The position numbers and the translations under genes were made by a program. A DNA stretch of 8,844 nucleotides from Actinomycetota bacterium. Its GTDB lineage: Bacteria > Actinomycetota > Actinomycetes > Nanopelagicales > Nanopelagicaceae. Positions 1 through 7,709 of this stretch are shown piece by piece. Below the pieces are notes generated by a model that worked only from the letters and a program-made list of their open reading frames with translations, was not told the DNA's origin and made no database searches. The DNA lies in NCBI GenBank assembly GCA_947463335.1, contig CANHRF010000038.1, forward strand, positions 1-8,844, in the 5' to 3' direction. The stretch's first letter is position 1, and the number at the start of each line of letters is the position of its first letter.

Positions 1-113
1 GCAGGCGGCAGATTATCAACGACATACCAACCTAGATCTTCTAAAGCGTGTGCCACCGTGGATCGACCAGCACCGGACATTCCGGTTACGATCAATAATT
101 CTTTAGTGGCCAT
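1..113 (-). CDS. rapZ: RapZ/YvcJ-family P-loop nucleotide-binding protein (5' end only; continues past base 1)
   Basis: Only the first 37 codons are in the window; the gene runs off its left edge. The N-terminus has a beta strand (ELLIVTG), then a P-loop GMSGAGRS at residues 11-18, then the segment [15 protein letters not shown] (23-37) that is characteristic of the RapZ/YvcJ family. Residue 17 is Arg where a classical Walker A has Lys; this is usual in actinobacterial members, whereas E. coli RapZ has Lys. In E. coli, RapZ is an RNase adapter controlling the GlmZ small RNA and thus amino-sugar synthesis; the role in Actinobacteria is less clear. The ATG at 113 is the only usable start, because the frame closes upstream at a TGA (137-135). 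It has no good Shine-Dalgarno sequence of its own. In Actinobacteria this gene is normally followed by yvcK-like and whiA genes, which would lie outside the window. Family assignment is firm; function is inferred. Confidence 0.9.
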   Translation of the reverse strand, partial: MATKELLIVTGMSGAGRSTVAHALEDLGWYVVDNLPP

Positions 114-115
114 GT

Positions 116-154
116 CTATATTCTGCCTGCACTGTCAAGGATCGCTAAATTCAT
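116..154 (-). CDS. possible 12-codon coupling mini-ORF between uvrC and rapZ
   Basis: An ATG at 154 overlaps the uvrC stop codon as ATGA, and the frame reads [12 protein letters not shown] before a TAG at 118-116, two bases ahead of the rapZ ATG. A purine-rich GGGGGAG lies 5 bases upstream of this ATG, inside the last uvrC codons, and is the best ribosome-binding site in the area. The peptide resembles nothing I recognise. If it is translated, its likely purpose is to carry ribosomes from the uvrC stop to the rapZ start. It could equally be chance, because an ORF this short is statistically cheap. Confidence 0.25.
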   Translation of the reverse strand: MNLAILDSAGRI

Positions 155-2076
155 AGGATCTCCCCCGTCTGCATATCAACACCCTGCACCTCAGCGTTCT
201 CGCGCTGACGCTGTAGATGCTCAAAGATTACTTCCGCGCTCTTCTCACCAATCCCCGGAGTAAGCGCTAACTCGATCAAGCTCGCTTTTCGTAGCGCCGC
301 GACCGAACCAAAACGTTCGAGGAGCGCGGCACGGCGAGATCTCCCCATTTGTGGAATCTCATCAAGAACTGATTCCAGCATTACCTTCGATCGTCGAGAT
401 CTATGGAAGGTAATCGCAAAGCGATGCGCTTCATCACGAATCCGTTGCAGTAAATACATTCCTTCGCTGGTGCGTGGCAAGATCAATGGATCTGAGTTAT
501 CTGGCAACCAGACTTCTTCAAGGCGCTTGGCCAATCCGCAGAGCGCGACATCGGTAATGCCTAGTTCGGTGAGTGCTCGTTGCGCAGCAGCCACTTGCGG
601 CGCACCTCCGTCAACAACGATCAACTGTGGCGGGTAAGAGAATTTACTTAACTTACCGCCTATTTCTGCGACATCGGATTCATCTGCAGCGCGTTCGTTT
701 AGGAAGCGTTTCATTCTTCTGGATATAACTTGATGCATCGCACGGGTGTCGTCAGATGCGGTACTTGTATCAATAATGAATCGGCGGTACTCACTCTTCT
801 TGGCCAAGCCATCCTCAAATACCACCATTGAAGCAACTACGGAGGTTCCCGAGATATTTGAGATATCAAAACACTCTATCCGCAATGGGGTTCGCGGCAA
901 CTGTAGTTGCTCTTCAATCTCTAAGAGCGCTTTGCCACTAACTGCGGCATCAGTAGCTCGTTTACTTAAGAATTGAATTAAGGCGTAATGCGCATTGCGA
1001 TCGACGGTTTGCAAGAGTTCTACTTTTTCGCCTCGCTGCGGAACCTTGATCGCTACCTTAGCGCCACGCAAACCGCTCAACCATCCTTCAAGTGCCAGTT
1101 GATCATTGGGCGCGCGATTTAAGAAAATCTCATTAGGAATGTCAGCAGGCGCCGCTCCGTTGTAGATCGAGAAGAAGAGTGAAGCGACTTGATCGTCACC
1201 TTCAAGTGCGCGTTCTTGGTCGACTATCCAAGAGCGAGAACCTTTAATTGATCCCCGGCGCACCATAAATATCGAACCAGCTGCGTGTAACCCTTCCTCG
1301 TGAATTGCGATGAAATCACCATCTAAATCATCTGAAAGATTTCCTTGAGTAGAACGCTGCGCCTTTTCAAAAGATTCGATTTGATCTCGTATGCGCGCCG
1401 CGCGTTCAAACTCTTCACGGTTAGATGCTTGCTCCATTTCATCGCGGAGTTTCGGAAGAATATCTTCCATCCCTGCCTCCATAAAGGCATCTAACTTAAC
1501 TGCAATCTCACGATGTTCTTCTGGACTAACCCAGCCCACGCAAGGCGCAGCACACTTACCGATATCCCCTAATAAACATTGGCGTTTGCTGCGCTGGGCT
1601 CGTTTGAAATTCGCTTCGCTACAAGATCGCACCGGAAATACCTTGAGCAGAACTTCGTAGGTATTTCGTAGCGCCCAGGCATTTGTGTAAGGTCCAAAGT
1701 ATTTGAGCCCGGGGCGTTTCTCTTTGCGGGTAATGAAGATACGTGGGAACTCATCCTGCATCGAGATTGCCAGATATGGATAGGACTTATCATCTTTAAA
1801 CTGAACGTTATAAGTCGGCTGGTACTGCTTGATCCAAGAGAATTCCAGTGCAAGTGCTTCTAACTCTGTTCCTACGATCGTCCAATCTACCCGCACCGCT
1901 TCGTGAACCATGCGGTGGGTCTTGCGCGCTAGATTTGAACCAAAGTAAGTAGTTAAGCGATTCTTGAGATTCTTCGCTTTGCCGACATAGATAACTTTAT
2001 CTTTTCCGTTATAGAAACGATAAACGCCAGGAAGTTCTGGGATCTCTTTCGGGCGATAACTTGCGGGATCAGACAT
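151..2076 (-). CDS. uvrC: UvrABC system protein C, dual-incision excinuclease subunit
   Basis: UvrC is recruited by DNA-bound UvrB and cuts the damaged strand on both sides of the lesion. The 641-residue length is normal for Actinobacteria. Domains in order: an N-terminal GIY-YIG nuclease (about 14-92; G17-V-Y19, Y30-V-G32, Arg40, Glu78, Asn90), which makes the 3' cut; a four-cysteine region (C152, C167, C174, C179) matching the Fe-S ligands reported for E. coli UvrC; a UVR motif (about 204-238), which binds the UvrB C-terminus; an RNase H-like nuclease (about 398-555; D404 in CFDIS, D442/D443, D489 in VVDGG, H551 in DEAHRFA), which makes the 5' cut; and tandem helix-hairpin-helix DNA-binding motifs (about 574-623). 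All expected catalytic residues are present. The ATG abuts the uvrA stop with zero spacing and the upstream Shine-Dalgarno sequence is weak, so translation is probably coupled to uvrA. Confidence 0.98.
   Translation of the reverse strand: MSDPASYRPKEIPELPGVYRFYNGKDKVIYVGKAKNLKNRLTTYFGSNLARKTHRMVHEAVRVDWTIVGTELEALALEFSWIKQYQPTYNVQFKDDKSYPYLAISMQDEFPRIFITRKEKRPGLKYFGPYTNAWALRNTYEVLLKVFPVRSCSEANFKRAQRSKRQCLLGDIGKCAAPCVGWVSPEEHREIAVKLDAFMEAGMEDILPKLRDEMEQASNREEFERAARIRDQIESFEKAQRSTQGNLSDDLDGDFIAIHEEGLHAAGSIFMVRRGSIKGSRSWIVDQERALEGDDQVASLFFSIYNGAAPADIPNEIFLNRAPNDQLALEGWLSGLRGAKVAIKVPQRGEKVELLQTVDRNAHYALIQFLSKRATDAAVSGKALLEIEEQLQLPRTPLRIECFDISNISGTSVVASMVVFEDGLAKKSEYRRFIIDTSTASDDTRAMHQVISRRMKRFLNERAADESDVAEIGGKLSKFSYPPQLIVVDGGAPQVAAAQRALTELGITDVALCGLAKRLEEVWLPDNSDPLILPRTSEGMYLLQRIRDEAHRFAITFHRSRRSKVMLESVLDEIPQMGRSRRAALLERFGSVAALRKASLIELALTPGIGEKSAEVIFEHLQRQRENAEVQGVDMQTGEIL
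160..166 (-). promoter_or_regulatory. strong Shine-Dalgarno-like GGGGGAG inside the uvrC 3' end
   Basis: On the minus strand this reads GGGGGAG, 5 bases before the ATG at 154 and 46 bases before the rapZ ATG. It is too far from rapZ to act directly on that start, but ideally placed for the 12-codon mini-ORF. It encodes the Gly-Glu of the UvrC C-terminus, so it may instead be coding sequence only. Confidence 0.35.
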
Positions 2077-4947
2077 TTACTTCACGGCAGCTTTTTTCTT
2101 AACGGGAGCGCGATTGCTACTCAAAATCTCTGCCAGGTATTGACCCGTGTAACTCTCTTTGATCTTCGCAACTTCTTCGGGGGTTCCTTCAGCAACAACT
2201 GTGCCGCCGCGGAATCCACCTTCAGGTCCCATATCGATAACCCAGTCTGAGCTCTTAATTACATCGAGGTTATGTTCGATCACAACAACGGTATTGCCGG
2301 TATCTACCAAGCGGTTTAGAACCGTTAATAGTTTATTAACATCTTCGAAGTGCAAACCTGTGGTTGGCTCATCTAAGACGTATATTGTTCGGCCAGTTGA
2401 ACGGCGCTGTAACTCTGTTGCCAGTTTGACTCGTTGCGCCTCGCCGCCGGAGAGAGTCGGCGCTGATTGTCCTAACCGAACATAGCCCAGACCGACATCG
2501 TTGAGGGTTTTTAAATAACGCGCAATCGCTGGAACTGATTCAAAGAAGCCACTCGCTTCTTCGATCGGCATATTTAGCACCTCTGCGATCGTCTTACCTT
2601 TGTAGTGCACTTCCAAAGTCTCGCGGTTATAGCGAGCACCGTGGCAGATTTCGCAAGGTACATATACATCCGGTAAAAAGTTCATCTCGATTGTAATCGT
2701 GCCATCGCCCGAACAGTTCTCGCAGCGACCGCCTTTAACGTTAAAGGAGAAGCGTCCTTGTTGATATCCGCGAATCTTTGCTTCACTGGTCTCAGCGAAA
2801 AGGGCGCGGATCTTGTCGAATACACCGGTATATGTTGCTGGGTTTGAACGCGGGGTGCGTCCGATCGGTGATTGATCAACGTGTACGACTTTATCTAGTA
2901 ATTCAATGCCTGTAACTGTTCGGTGGCGACCAGGTACTAACCGTGCGCCATTTAGTTTGTTGGCGAGCACGGTGTAGAGAATGTCATTTACCAGCGTTGA
3001 TTTACCTGAACCACTTACTCCGGTTACCGAAACAAAAACTCCTAGCGGTACTTCTACCTCAATATCTTTAAGGTTATTCTCTTTAGCACCTTTAACAACG
3101 AGCTTACGTTTCGCGTCCAAGGGGCGACGCTTCTTTGGGATTTCAATTGATTTACGGCCGGAGAGATACGCACCTGTAATTGATTCCTTGGAAGCGATTA
3201 AATCCTCGTAACTTCCAGAAACAACAACTTTGCCACCGTGTTCGCCCGCGCCGGGACCGATATCAACGATCCAATCCGCGGTCCTGATAGTCTCTTCATC
3301 GTGCTCCACGACGATCAAGGTGTTACCTAAATCGCGCAGACGAGTGAGGGTTTCAATTAAGCGCTTGTTATCCCGTTGGTGCAATCCAATGGAGGGTTCA
3401 TCAAGAACATAGAGAACACCAACGAGTCCGCTGCCGATCTGTGTAGCAAGACGAATTCGCTGCGCTTCACCGCCAGATAAAGATCCTGCTGGGCGAGCTA
3501 GCGACAGGTAATCAAGACCGACATCGAGTAAGAAACCAAGGCGCGCGTTGACCTCTTTCATTACACGTTCCGCAATTTGCGCCTCACGCTTATTGAGTTT
3601 GATCTGCTTTAAAAAGGTGTCGCAATCAGCAATAGAGAGATCGCAAATTTCTGAAATATTTTTTCCATCGATGGTCACGGCAAGAACTTCCGGCTTTAGC
3701 CGTGCGCCATTGCATTTCTCGCATGAAATCTCGCGCATATAGGCCTCGTATTTATCGCGGCTGTAATCGCTATCAGTTTCCTCGTGGCGACGATGAATAA
3801 AAGGAATTACCCCTTCAAAGCCAGTTGTGTAATTACGGGCTCCGTAACGACCCTTGTACTTCATTTTGATTTCATACTCGTATCCGTTGAGTATCGCCTC
3901 ACGGGCCTTTATCGAAATCTTCTTCCACGGCACATCTAGCGAGAATGGCAGATCTTTCGCAAGGGCCTCGAGTAAACGTAAGAAGTAATCTGAGGATTGC
4001 CCCCCAGACCACGGCGCAATTGCACCCTCATTAATCGATATTGAGTCATCGGGGATGATGAGATCGATATCAACTTCTTTCTTGGTGCCGATACCTGAAC
4101 ATTCCGCACAAGCGCCAAAGGGAGAGTTAAATGAGAAAGAGCGAGGCTCTAACTCTTCGAAAGAGAGTTCGCAATCGTGGCAAGCTAGATGCTCGCTATA
4201 TGTGCGCTCTTTATCTGCGCCCTTGGCATCAACAAAATCGAGAACAACGATTCCTGATGAGAGTTTAAGAGCAGTTTCAATTGAGTCAGTCAGACGAGTC
4301 TTGCTCTCTTCTTTGGCGGTTAAGCGGTCGATCACGACTTCGATCGTGTGCTTCTCCTGCTTCTTTAACTTTGGCGCATCTACGAGTTGGATAACTTCTC
4401 CATCAATGCGCGCTCGAGAGTACCCCTGGGTAATCAGATCGCTAAAGAGTTCAACGAACTCACCTTTGCGTGCTCTGATTACCGGAGCTAGTACTTGAAA
4501 TTTAGTTGTGGGAGGTAGTTCCAGAATTTGATCCACGATTTGCTGCGGTGATTGGCGGGTAACTGCCTTTCCGCAGTTGGGGCAATGTGGCCGACCAGCA
4601 CGCGCAAAGAGAAGACGTAAGTAGTCATAAACCTCGGTAATGGTTCCGACGGTTGATCGGGGGTTTCGGTTCGTTGATTTTTGATCAATAGAAACCGCGG
4701 GCGATAGGCCTTCAATGAAATCAACATCAGGCTTATCCATCTGCCCTAAGAATTGACGCGCGTATGCTGATAGTGACTCAACATAGCGTCGCTGTCCTTC
4801 GGCGAAGATCGTGTCAAAGGCGAGAGAAGATTTACCGGAGCCAGATAGCCCGGTAAAAACGACTAGAGCATCGCGCGGAAGTTCAATCGAAACATTCTTA
4901 AGGTTATGTTCGCGCGCTCCACGCACTACCAACTTATCGATGCTCAA
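2077..4947 (-). CDS. uvrA: UvrABC system protein A, damage-sensing ABC ATPase
   Basis: UvrA dimerises, scans DNA for helix distortion and loads UvrB at lesions. At 956 residues it is close to the usual 940-970. It has two ABC ATPase modules. Module 1: Walker A GLSGSGKS at 33-40, signature LSGGEAQR at 490-497, Walker B ending D516-E517, switch His549. Module 2: Walker A GVSGSGKS at 643-650, signature at 832-839, Walker B D859-E860, switch His892. The large insertion in module 1 (about 120-420) holds the UvrB-binding and DNA-contact domains. CxxC pairs at 122/125, 256/259, 280/283, 409/412, 742/745 and 765/768 are the zinc-module cysteines; the last four form the C-terminal zinc finger used in damage recognition. 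The start is a TTG at 4947 overlapping the uvrB stop (TTGA). It is preferred because [10 protein letters not shown] aligns with the family N-terminus and a good ribosome-binding site precedes it. The C-terminus is a short lysine-rich tail. No lesions or frameshifts are seen. Confidence 0.98.
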   Translation of the reverse strand: MSIDKLVVRGAREHNLKNVSIELPRDALVVFTGLSGSGKSSLAFDTIFAEGQRRYVESLSAYARQFLGQMDKPDVDFIEGLSPAVSIDQKSTNRNPRSTVGTITEVYDYLRLLFARAGRPHCPNCGKAVTRQSPQQIVDQILELPPTTKFQVLAPVIRARKGEFVELFSDLITQGYSRARIDGEVIQLVDAPKLKKQEKHTIEVVIDRLTAKEESKTRLTDSIETALKLSSGIVVLDFVDAKGADKERTYSEHLACHDCELSFEELEPRSFSFNSPFGACAECSGIGTKKEVDIDLIIPDDSISINEGAIAPWSGGQSSDYFLRLLEALAKDLPFSLDVPWKKISIKAREAILNGYEYEIKMKYKGRYGARNYTTGFEGVIPFIHRRHEETDSDYSRDKYEAYMREISCEKCNGARLKPEVLAVTIDGKNISEICDLSIADCDTFLKQIKLNKREAQIAERVMKEVNARLGFLLDVGLDYLSLARPAGSLSGGEAQRIRLATQIGSGLVGVLYVLDEPSIGLHQRDNKRLIETLTRLRDLGNTLIVVEHDEETIRTADWIVDIGPGAGEHGGKVVVSGSYEDLIASKESITGAYLSGRKSIEIPKKRRPLDAKRKLVVKGAKENNLKDIEVEVPLGVFVSVTGVSGSGKSTLVNDILYTVLANKLNGARLVPGRHRTVTGIELLDKVVHVDQSPIGRTPRSNPATYTGVFDKIRALFAETSEAKIRGYQQGRFSFNVKGGRCENCSGDGTITIEMNFLPDVYVPCEICHGARYNRETLEVHYKGKTIAEVLNMPIEEASGFFESVPAIARYLKTLNDVGLGYVRLGQSAPTLSGGEAQRVKLATELQRRSTGRTIYVLDEPTTGLHFEDVNKLLTVLNRLVDTGNTVVVIEHNLDVIKSSDWVIDMGPEGGFRGGTVVAEGTPEEVAKIKESYTGQYLAEILSSNRAPVKKKAAVK

Positions 4948-7025
4948 ACCCCGGCCTCTTCCATCATTCGTAGCTCTTTCTTTAACAATTTAATTTCATC
5001 GCGGAGGCGTCCAGCGACTTCAAATTGCAACTCAGCTGCTGCATTCTTCATCTGATCGGTGAGCGAGCCTATCAACGCAATAAGGTCCTTGCGCGGCAAA
5101 GAGGTAGAGGATTTATCGAAAAGTCCCGAGGATGAGGCTAACTTCTTCGCTCCCCCCTTTTCGTGAGATAAGAGCTCTTCGGTATCTTCACTCTCGCGAT
5201 TGATTTGATCGGTGATATCAGCGATCTTCTTGCGAAGCGGCTGCGGATCGACGCCACGTTCTAAGTTGTAGGCGACTTGCTTTGCACGGCGGCGATTTGT
5301 TTCATCGATCGCCTGCGCCATTGATTTAGTTATATTGTCGGCGTACATATGTACCTCGCCCGAAACATTTCGCGCAGCGCGCCCGATTGTTTGAATCAGC
5401 GAAGTCGCCGATCTTAAAAATCCTTCTTTATCGGCATCGAGAATCGCGACAAGAGATACTTCTGGCAAATCAAGACCCTCGCGAAGCAGGTTGATACCGA
5501 TCAAAACATCGTATTCACCTGTGCGTAGTTCACGTAGTAATTCAACGCGGCGTAGGGTGTCGACTTCTGAGTGCAGGTAGCGCACCCGAACCCCACGCTC
5601 TTGGAGATAATCAGTTAAATCTTCTGACATCTTCTTCGTCAATGTTGTAACTAATACCCGTTCATTCTTTTCGGCGCGAATATTTATCTCATTTAAGAGA
5701 TCATCTATCTGGCCCTTAACTGGCTTGATAATGATCGCCGGATCAACCAAACCGGTCGGACGGATTACCTGCTCGACAACATCGCCTTCGACTTTAGCCA
5801 TCTCATATTTTCCAGGTGTGGCGGAGAGAAATACTGTCTGCCCAACTCTCTCTAGAAACTCCGGCCATTTCAGCGGTCGGTTATCCATGGCACTTGGCAG
5901 CCGGAATCCGTGCTCTACCAAAGTGCGTTTACGAGATGCATCGCCCTCAAACATTGCACCGATCTGTGGCACTGACACGTGGCTCTCATCAATAACCAAT
6001 AGGAAATCTTCCGGGAAGTAATCGAGGAGACAGTTAGGTGCAGAACCCGGAGCGCGACCATCTAAATGTCGGGAGTAATTCTCAATTCCTGAACAGAAAC
6101 CTAACTGCTCCATCATCTCCAGATCAAAGGTGGTTCTCATCTTTAGGCGCTGTGCTTCCAAGAGCTTGCCTTGTTTCTCAAAGAGATTTAACTGAATCTG
6201 CAATTCATCTTGGATCTCCCCCATTGCCCGCTTCATGGTCTCTGGTCCGGCGGCGTAGTGCGTGGCGGGGAAGATGTAGATTTCAGTCTCATCTCGCAGA
6301 ATTTCACCGGTGAGTGGATGTAGAGTCATAATCTTCTCGATCTCATCGCCAAACATTTCAATGCGGATCGCGAGCTCTTCATACATCGGGATAATCTCAA
6401 TAGTGTCGCCACGAACTCGGAAAGTACCGCGTTCGAAGGCGATATCGTTTCTTTGATACTGCACATCAACAAATTTGCGGAGTAACTTATTTCGCTCAAT
6501 CTCATCGCCCACCTTTAGGCGAATCATGCGATCGATGTACTCCTGCGGGGTTCCGAGACCGTAGATGCACGAGACGGTTGCCACCACGATCACATCGCGG
6601 CGAGTTAACAATGAGTTTGTTGCCGAGTGGCGCAGGCGCTCTACCTCATCATTAACACTGGAATCTTTCTCAATGAAAGTATCGGTCTGAGGAACATAGG
6701 CTTCTGGTTGGTAATAGTCATAATAAGAAACGAAGTACTCAACCGCGTTGTTTGGCAAGAGTTCGCGGAATTCATTTGCCAGCTGTGCCGCCAAAGTTTT
6801 ATTAGGCGCTAATACCAAGGTGGGTCTTTGCAGGCGCTCGATCAACCAAGCAGTTGTTGCGGATTTACCTGTACCTGTCGCTCCAAGTAAGACAACATCC
6901 TGAACACCAGAATCAATTCTGCAGGCGATCTCTTCGATTGCTTGTGGCTGATCTCCAGCGGGCACATAATCGCTAATAACCTGGAAGGGCTCGACCCTTC
7001 GTTGTAGGTCAGAGATCGGGCGCAT
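4944..7025 (-). CDS. uvrB: UvrABC system protein B, damage-verifying helicase-like subunit
   Basis: UvrB receives DNA from UvrA, threads one strand behind a beta-hairpin to verify the lesion, and recruits UvrC. At 693 residues it is of normal length. It has a superfamily 2 helicase fold: Walker A GATGTGKS at 48-55, a tyrosine-rich beta-hairpin beginning [12 protein letters not shown] at 101-112 (Tyr101, 102, 104, 105 match the damage-probing tyrosines), a DESH box at 346-349, SATPG at 401-405, and motif [10 protein letters not shown] at 545-552. A C-terminal UVR domain (about 645-683, helix-turn-helix coiled-coil style) matches the one in UvrC and mediates UvrA and UvrC contacts. The ATG at 7025 gives an N-terminus like that of Streptomyces UvrB. 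It starts 9 bases after the coaE stop behind a weak Shine-Dalgarno sequence, so it is probably cotranscribed with coaE. I found no actinobacterial-type SOS box (TCGAAC-N4-GTTCGA) upstream, so LexA control is not supported here. Confidence 0.98.
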   Translation of the reverse strand: MRPISDLQRRVEPFQVISDYVPAGDQPQAIEEIACRIDSGVQDVVLLGATGTGKSATTAWLIERLQRPTLVLAPNKTLAAQLANEFRELLPNNAVEYFVSYYDYYQPEAYVPQTDTFIEKDSSVNDEVERLRHSATNSLLTRRDVIVVATVSCIYGLGTPQEYIDRMIRLKVGDEIERNKLLRKFVDVQYQRNDIAFERGTFRVRGDTIEIIPMYEELAIRIEMFGDEIEKIMTLHPLTGEILRDETEIYIFPATHYAAGPETMKRAMGEIQDELQIQLNLFEKQGKLLEAQRLKMRTTFDLEMMEQLGFCSGIENYSRHLDGRAPGSAPNCLLDYFPEDFLLVIDESHVSVPQIGAMFEGDASRKRTLVEHGFRLPSAMDNRPLKWPEFLERVGQTVFLSATPGKYEMAKVEGDVVEQVIRPTGLVDPAIIIKPVKGQIDDLLNEINIRAEKNERVLVTTLTKKMSEDLTDYLQERGVRVRYLHSEVDTLRRVELLRELRTGEYDVLIGINLLREGLDLPEVSLVAILDADKEGFLRSATSLIQTIGRAARNVSGEVHMYADNITKSMAQAIDETNRRRAKQVAYNLERGVDPQPLRKKIADITDQINRESEDTEELLSHEKGGAKKLASSSGLFDKSSTSLPRKDLIALIGSLTDQMKNAAAELQFEVAGRLRDEIKLLKKELRMMEEAGV
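4955..4962 (-). promoter_or_regulatory. ribosome-binding site supporting the uvrA TTG start
   Basis: GGAAGAGG on the minus strand, within the final uvrB codons, lies 7 bases before the TTG at 4947. It decides in favour of the TTG start and of coupled translation across the uvrB/uvrA overlap. Confidence 0.65.
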
Positions 7026-7034
7026 TTTCTAAGC

Positions 7035-7625
7035 CTACTTCGCTCGGCTCGGTAAGTCCTCCCAGAGGTTTTCTACCGCTCGCAAGAGCCCATCTACATC
7101 GCCATCATTGATAATCACATAATCTGCCAGCGCTATCCGCTCTTCGCGGCTCGCTTGTGTGGCTATCCGTCTCTCAATCTCGGAGATAAACATGCCACGT
7201 TTACGCAATCTTTCTTTTCGAATCTCTAGATCCGCCTCAACGGTGATAACCAAATCAAAATTCTTTGCCGATGCGGTTTCTGCTAAAAGCGGGATTTCAT
7301 AGATGAGAATCTCATCTTGATTTAAATCTGCAACGACTTCAGCGAAGAGTTCGCGGACTCGAGGATGAATAATCGCTTCTAAATCTTCTTTAGCCTTGGG
7401 ATCTGCAAAGATAATTTCAGCCAGGGCTTTCCGATCAATATCTCCATTTCGCGTGATCTCTTCTCCAAAGCGGAGGATAACTTCATCGAAACCCTCGCTG
7501 CCTCGCTCGATCGCCACTCGAGCTAGTTGGTCGGCATCTACAACGCGAGCACCTAGTTCAGAGAAGTATTGTGCGGCGAGAGATTTACCTGCACCAATTC
7601 CTCCAGTGAGGGCCACGATCAACAT
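7035..7625 (-). CDS. coaE: dephospho-CoA kinase
   Basis: CoaE catalyses the last step of coenzyme A synthesis: ATP-dependent phosphorylation of the 3'-hydroxyl of dephospho-CoA, in the cytosol. The 196-residue protein has a P-loop GGIGAGKS at 8-15, the DAD motif at 30-32 with the likely catalytic Asp32, HP at 87-88, the EIPLL segment at 110-114, and a lid region containing RIATQ at 153-157. ADYVIIND (167-174) is the conserved C-terminal motif of the family. Many mycobacterial CoaE proteins carry a second domain (UPF0157/GrpB-like) at the C-terminus; this one lacks it and is the minimal kinase. The ATG at 7625 places the P-loop at the usual position, and no better in-frame start exists upstream. 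It is the first gene after the rpsA terminator and the probable first gene of the coaE-uvrB-uvrA-uvrC-rapZ unit. The rpsA-coaE neighbourhood is widely conserved in Actinobacteria. Confidence 0.97.
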   Translation of the reverse strand: MLIVALTGGIGAGKSLAAQYFSELGARVVDADQLARVAIERGSEGFDEVILRFGEEITRNGDIDRKALAEIIFADPKAKEDLEAIIHPRVRELFAEVVADLNQDEILIYEIPLLAETASAKNFDLVITVEADLEIRKERLRKRGMFISEIERRIATQASREERIALADYVIINDGDVDGLLRAVENLWEDLPSRAK

Positions 7626-7632
7626 ATCGCCA

Positions 7633-7638
7633 ACTCTA
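7633..7638 (-). promoter_or_regulatory. candidate -10 element (TAGAGT) for a leaderless coaE transcript
   Basis: The 41 bases between the terminator and coaE contain TAGAGT, a TANNNT-type -10 hexamer whose last base lies 7 bases before the A of the coaE ATG. That is the spacing expected when transcription begins on the start codon itself, a common arrangement in Actinobacteria. No TTGACA-like -35 is seen at 16-19 bases upstream. The alternative is a weak AGAG ribosome-binding site using the same bases. Confidence 0.35.
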
Positions 7639-7663
7639 CCTCTAGCCTGATATCTGGGAGCAT

Positions 7664-7694
7664 AAGAAAAGGCCCACCCGAAGGTGAGCCTTTT
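7664..7694 (-). terminator. intrinsic terminator of rpsA with UUCG tetraloop
   Basis: On the minus strand the stem AAAAGGCTCACC (7694-7683) pairs with GGTGGGCCTTTT (7678-7667) around a TTCG loop (7682-7679) closed by C-G, the hyperstable C(UUCG)G form. This is 12 pairs with one U-G wobble; the U tract TTTTCTT follows. It begins 15 bases after the rpsA stop. Read on the plus strand the wobble becomes a C-A mismatch, so the hairpin is better suited to ending the minus-strand rpsA message. It separates rpsA from the coaE-uvr unit, although some readthrough is possible. Confidence 0.9.
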
Positions 7695-7709
7695 CTTTCT
7701 TAAAATTAA

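Noticed and set aside
133..138. Perfect TTGACA on the minus strand upstream of rapZ
   Set aside because: The only -10-like sequence after it (TATAGA) is 12 bases away, too close, and a properly spaced -10 would fall at or past the rapZ start codon.
4055..4498. 147-codon open frame on the plus strand
   Set aside because: It lies wholly antisense to the zinc and UvrB-binding region of uvrA, has a Ser/Arg-rich composition typical of antisense shadow frames, and shows no family motif. The same applies to the other plus-strand frames here.
7667..7694. The hairpin as a terminator for plus-strand transcription
   Set aside because: There is no plus-strand gene to terminate, and on that strand the stem contains a C-A mismatch.
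7626..7709. SOS (LexA) box controlling the uvr genes
   Set aside because: No TCGAAC-N4-GTTCGA-like palindrome occurs in the only real intergenic gap. Isolated GTTCGA half-sites, such as those near 2274 and 6431, are inside genes and unpaired.
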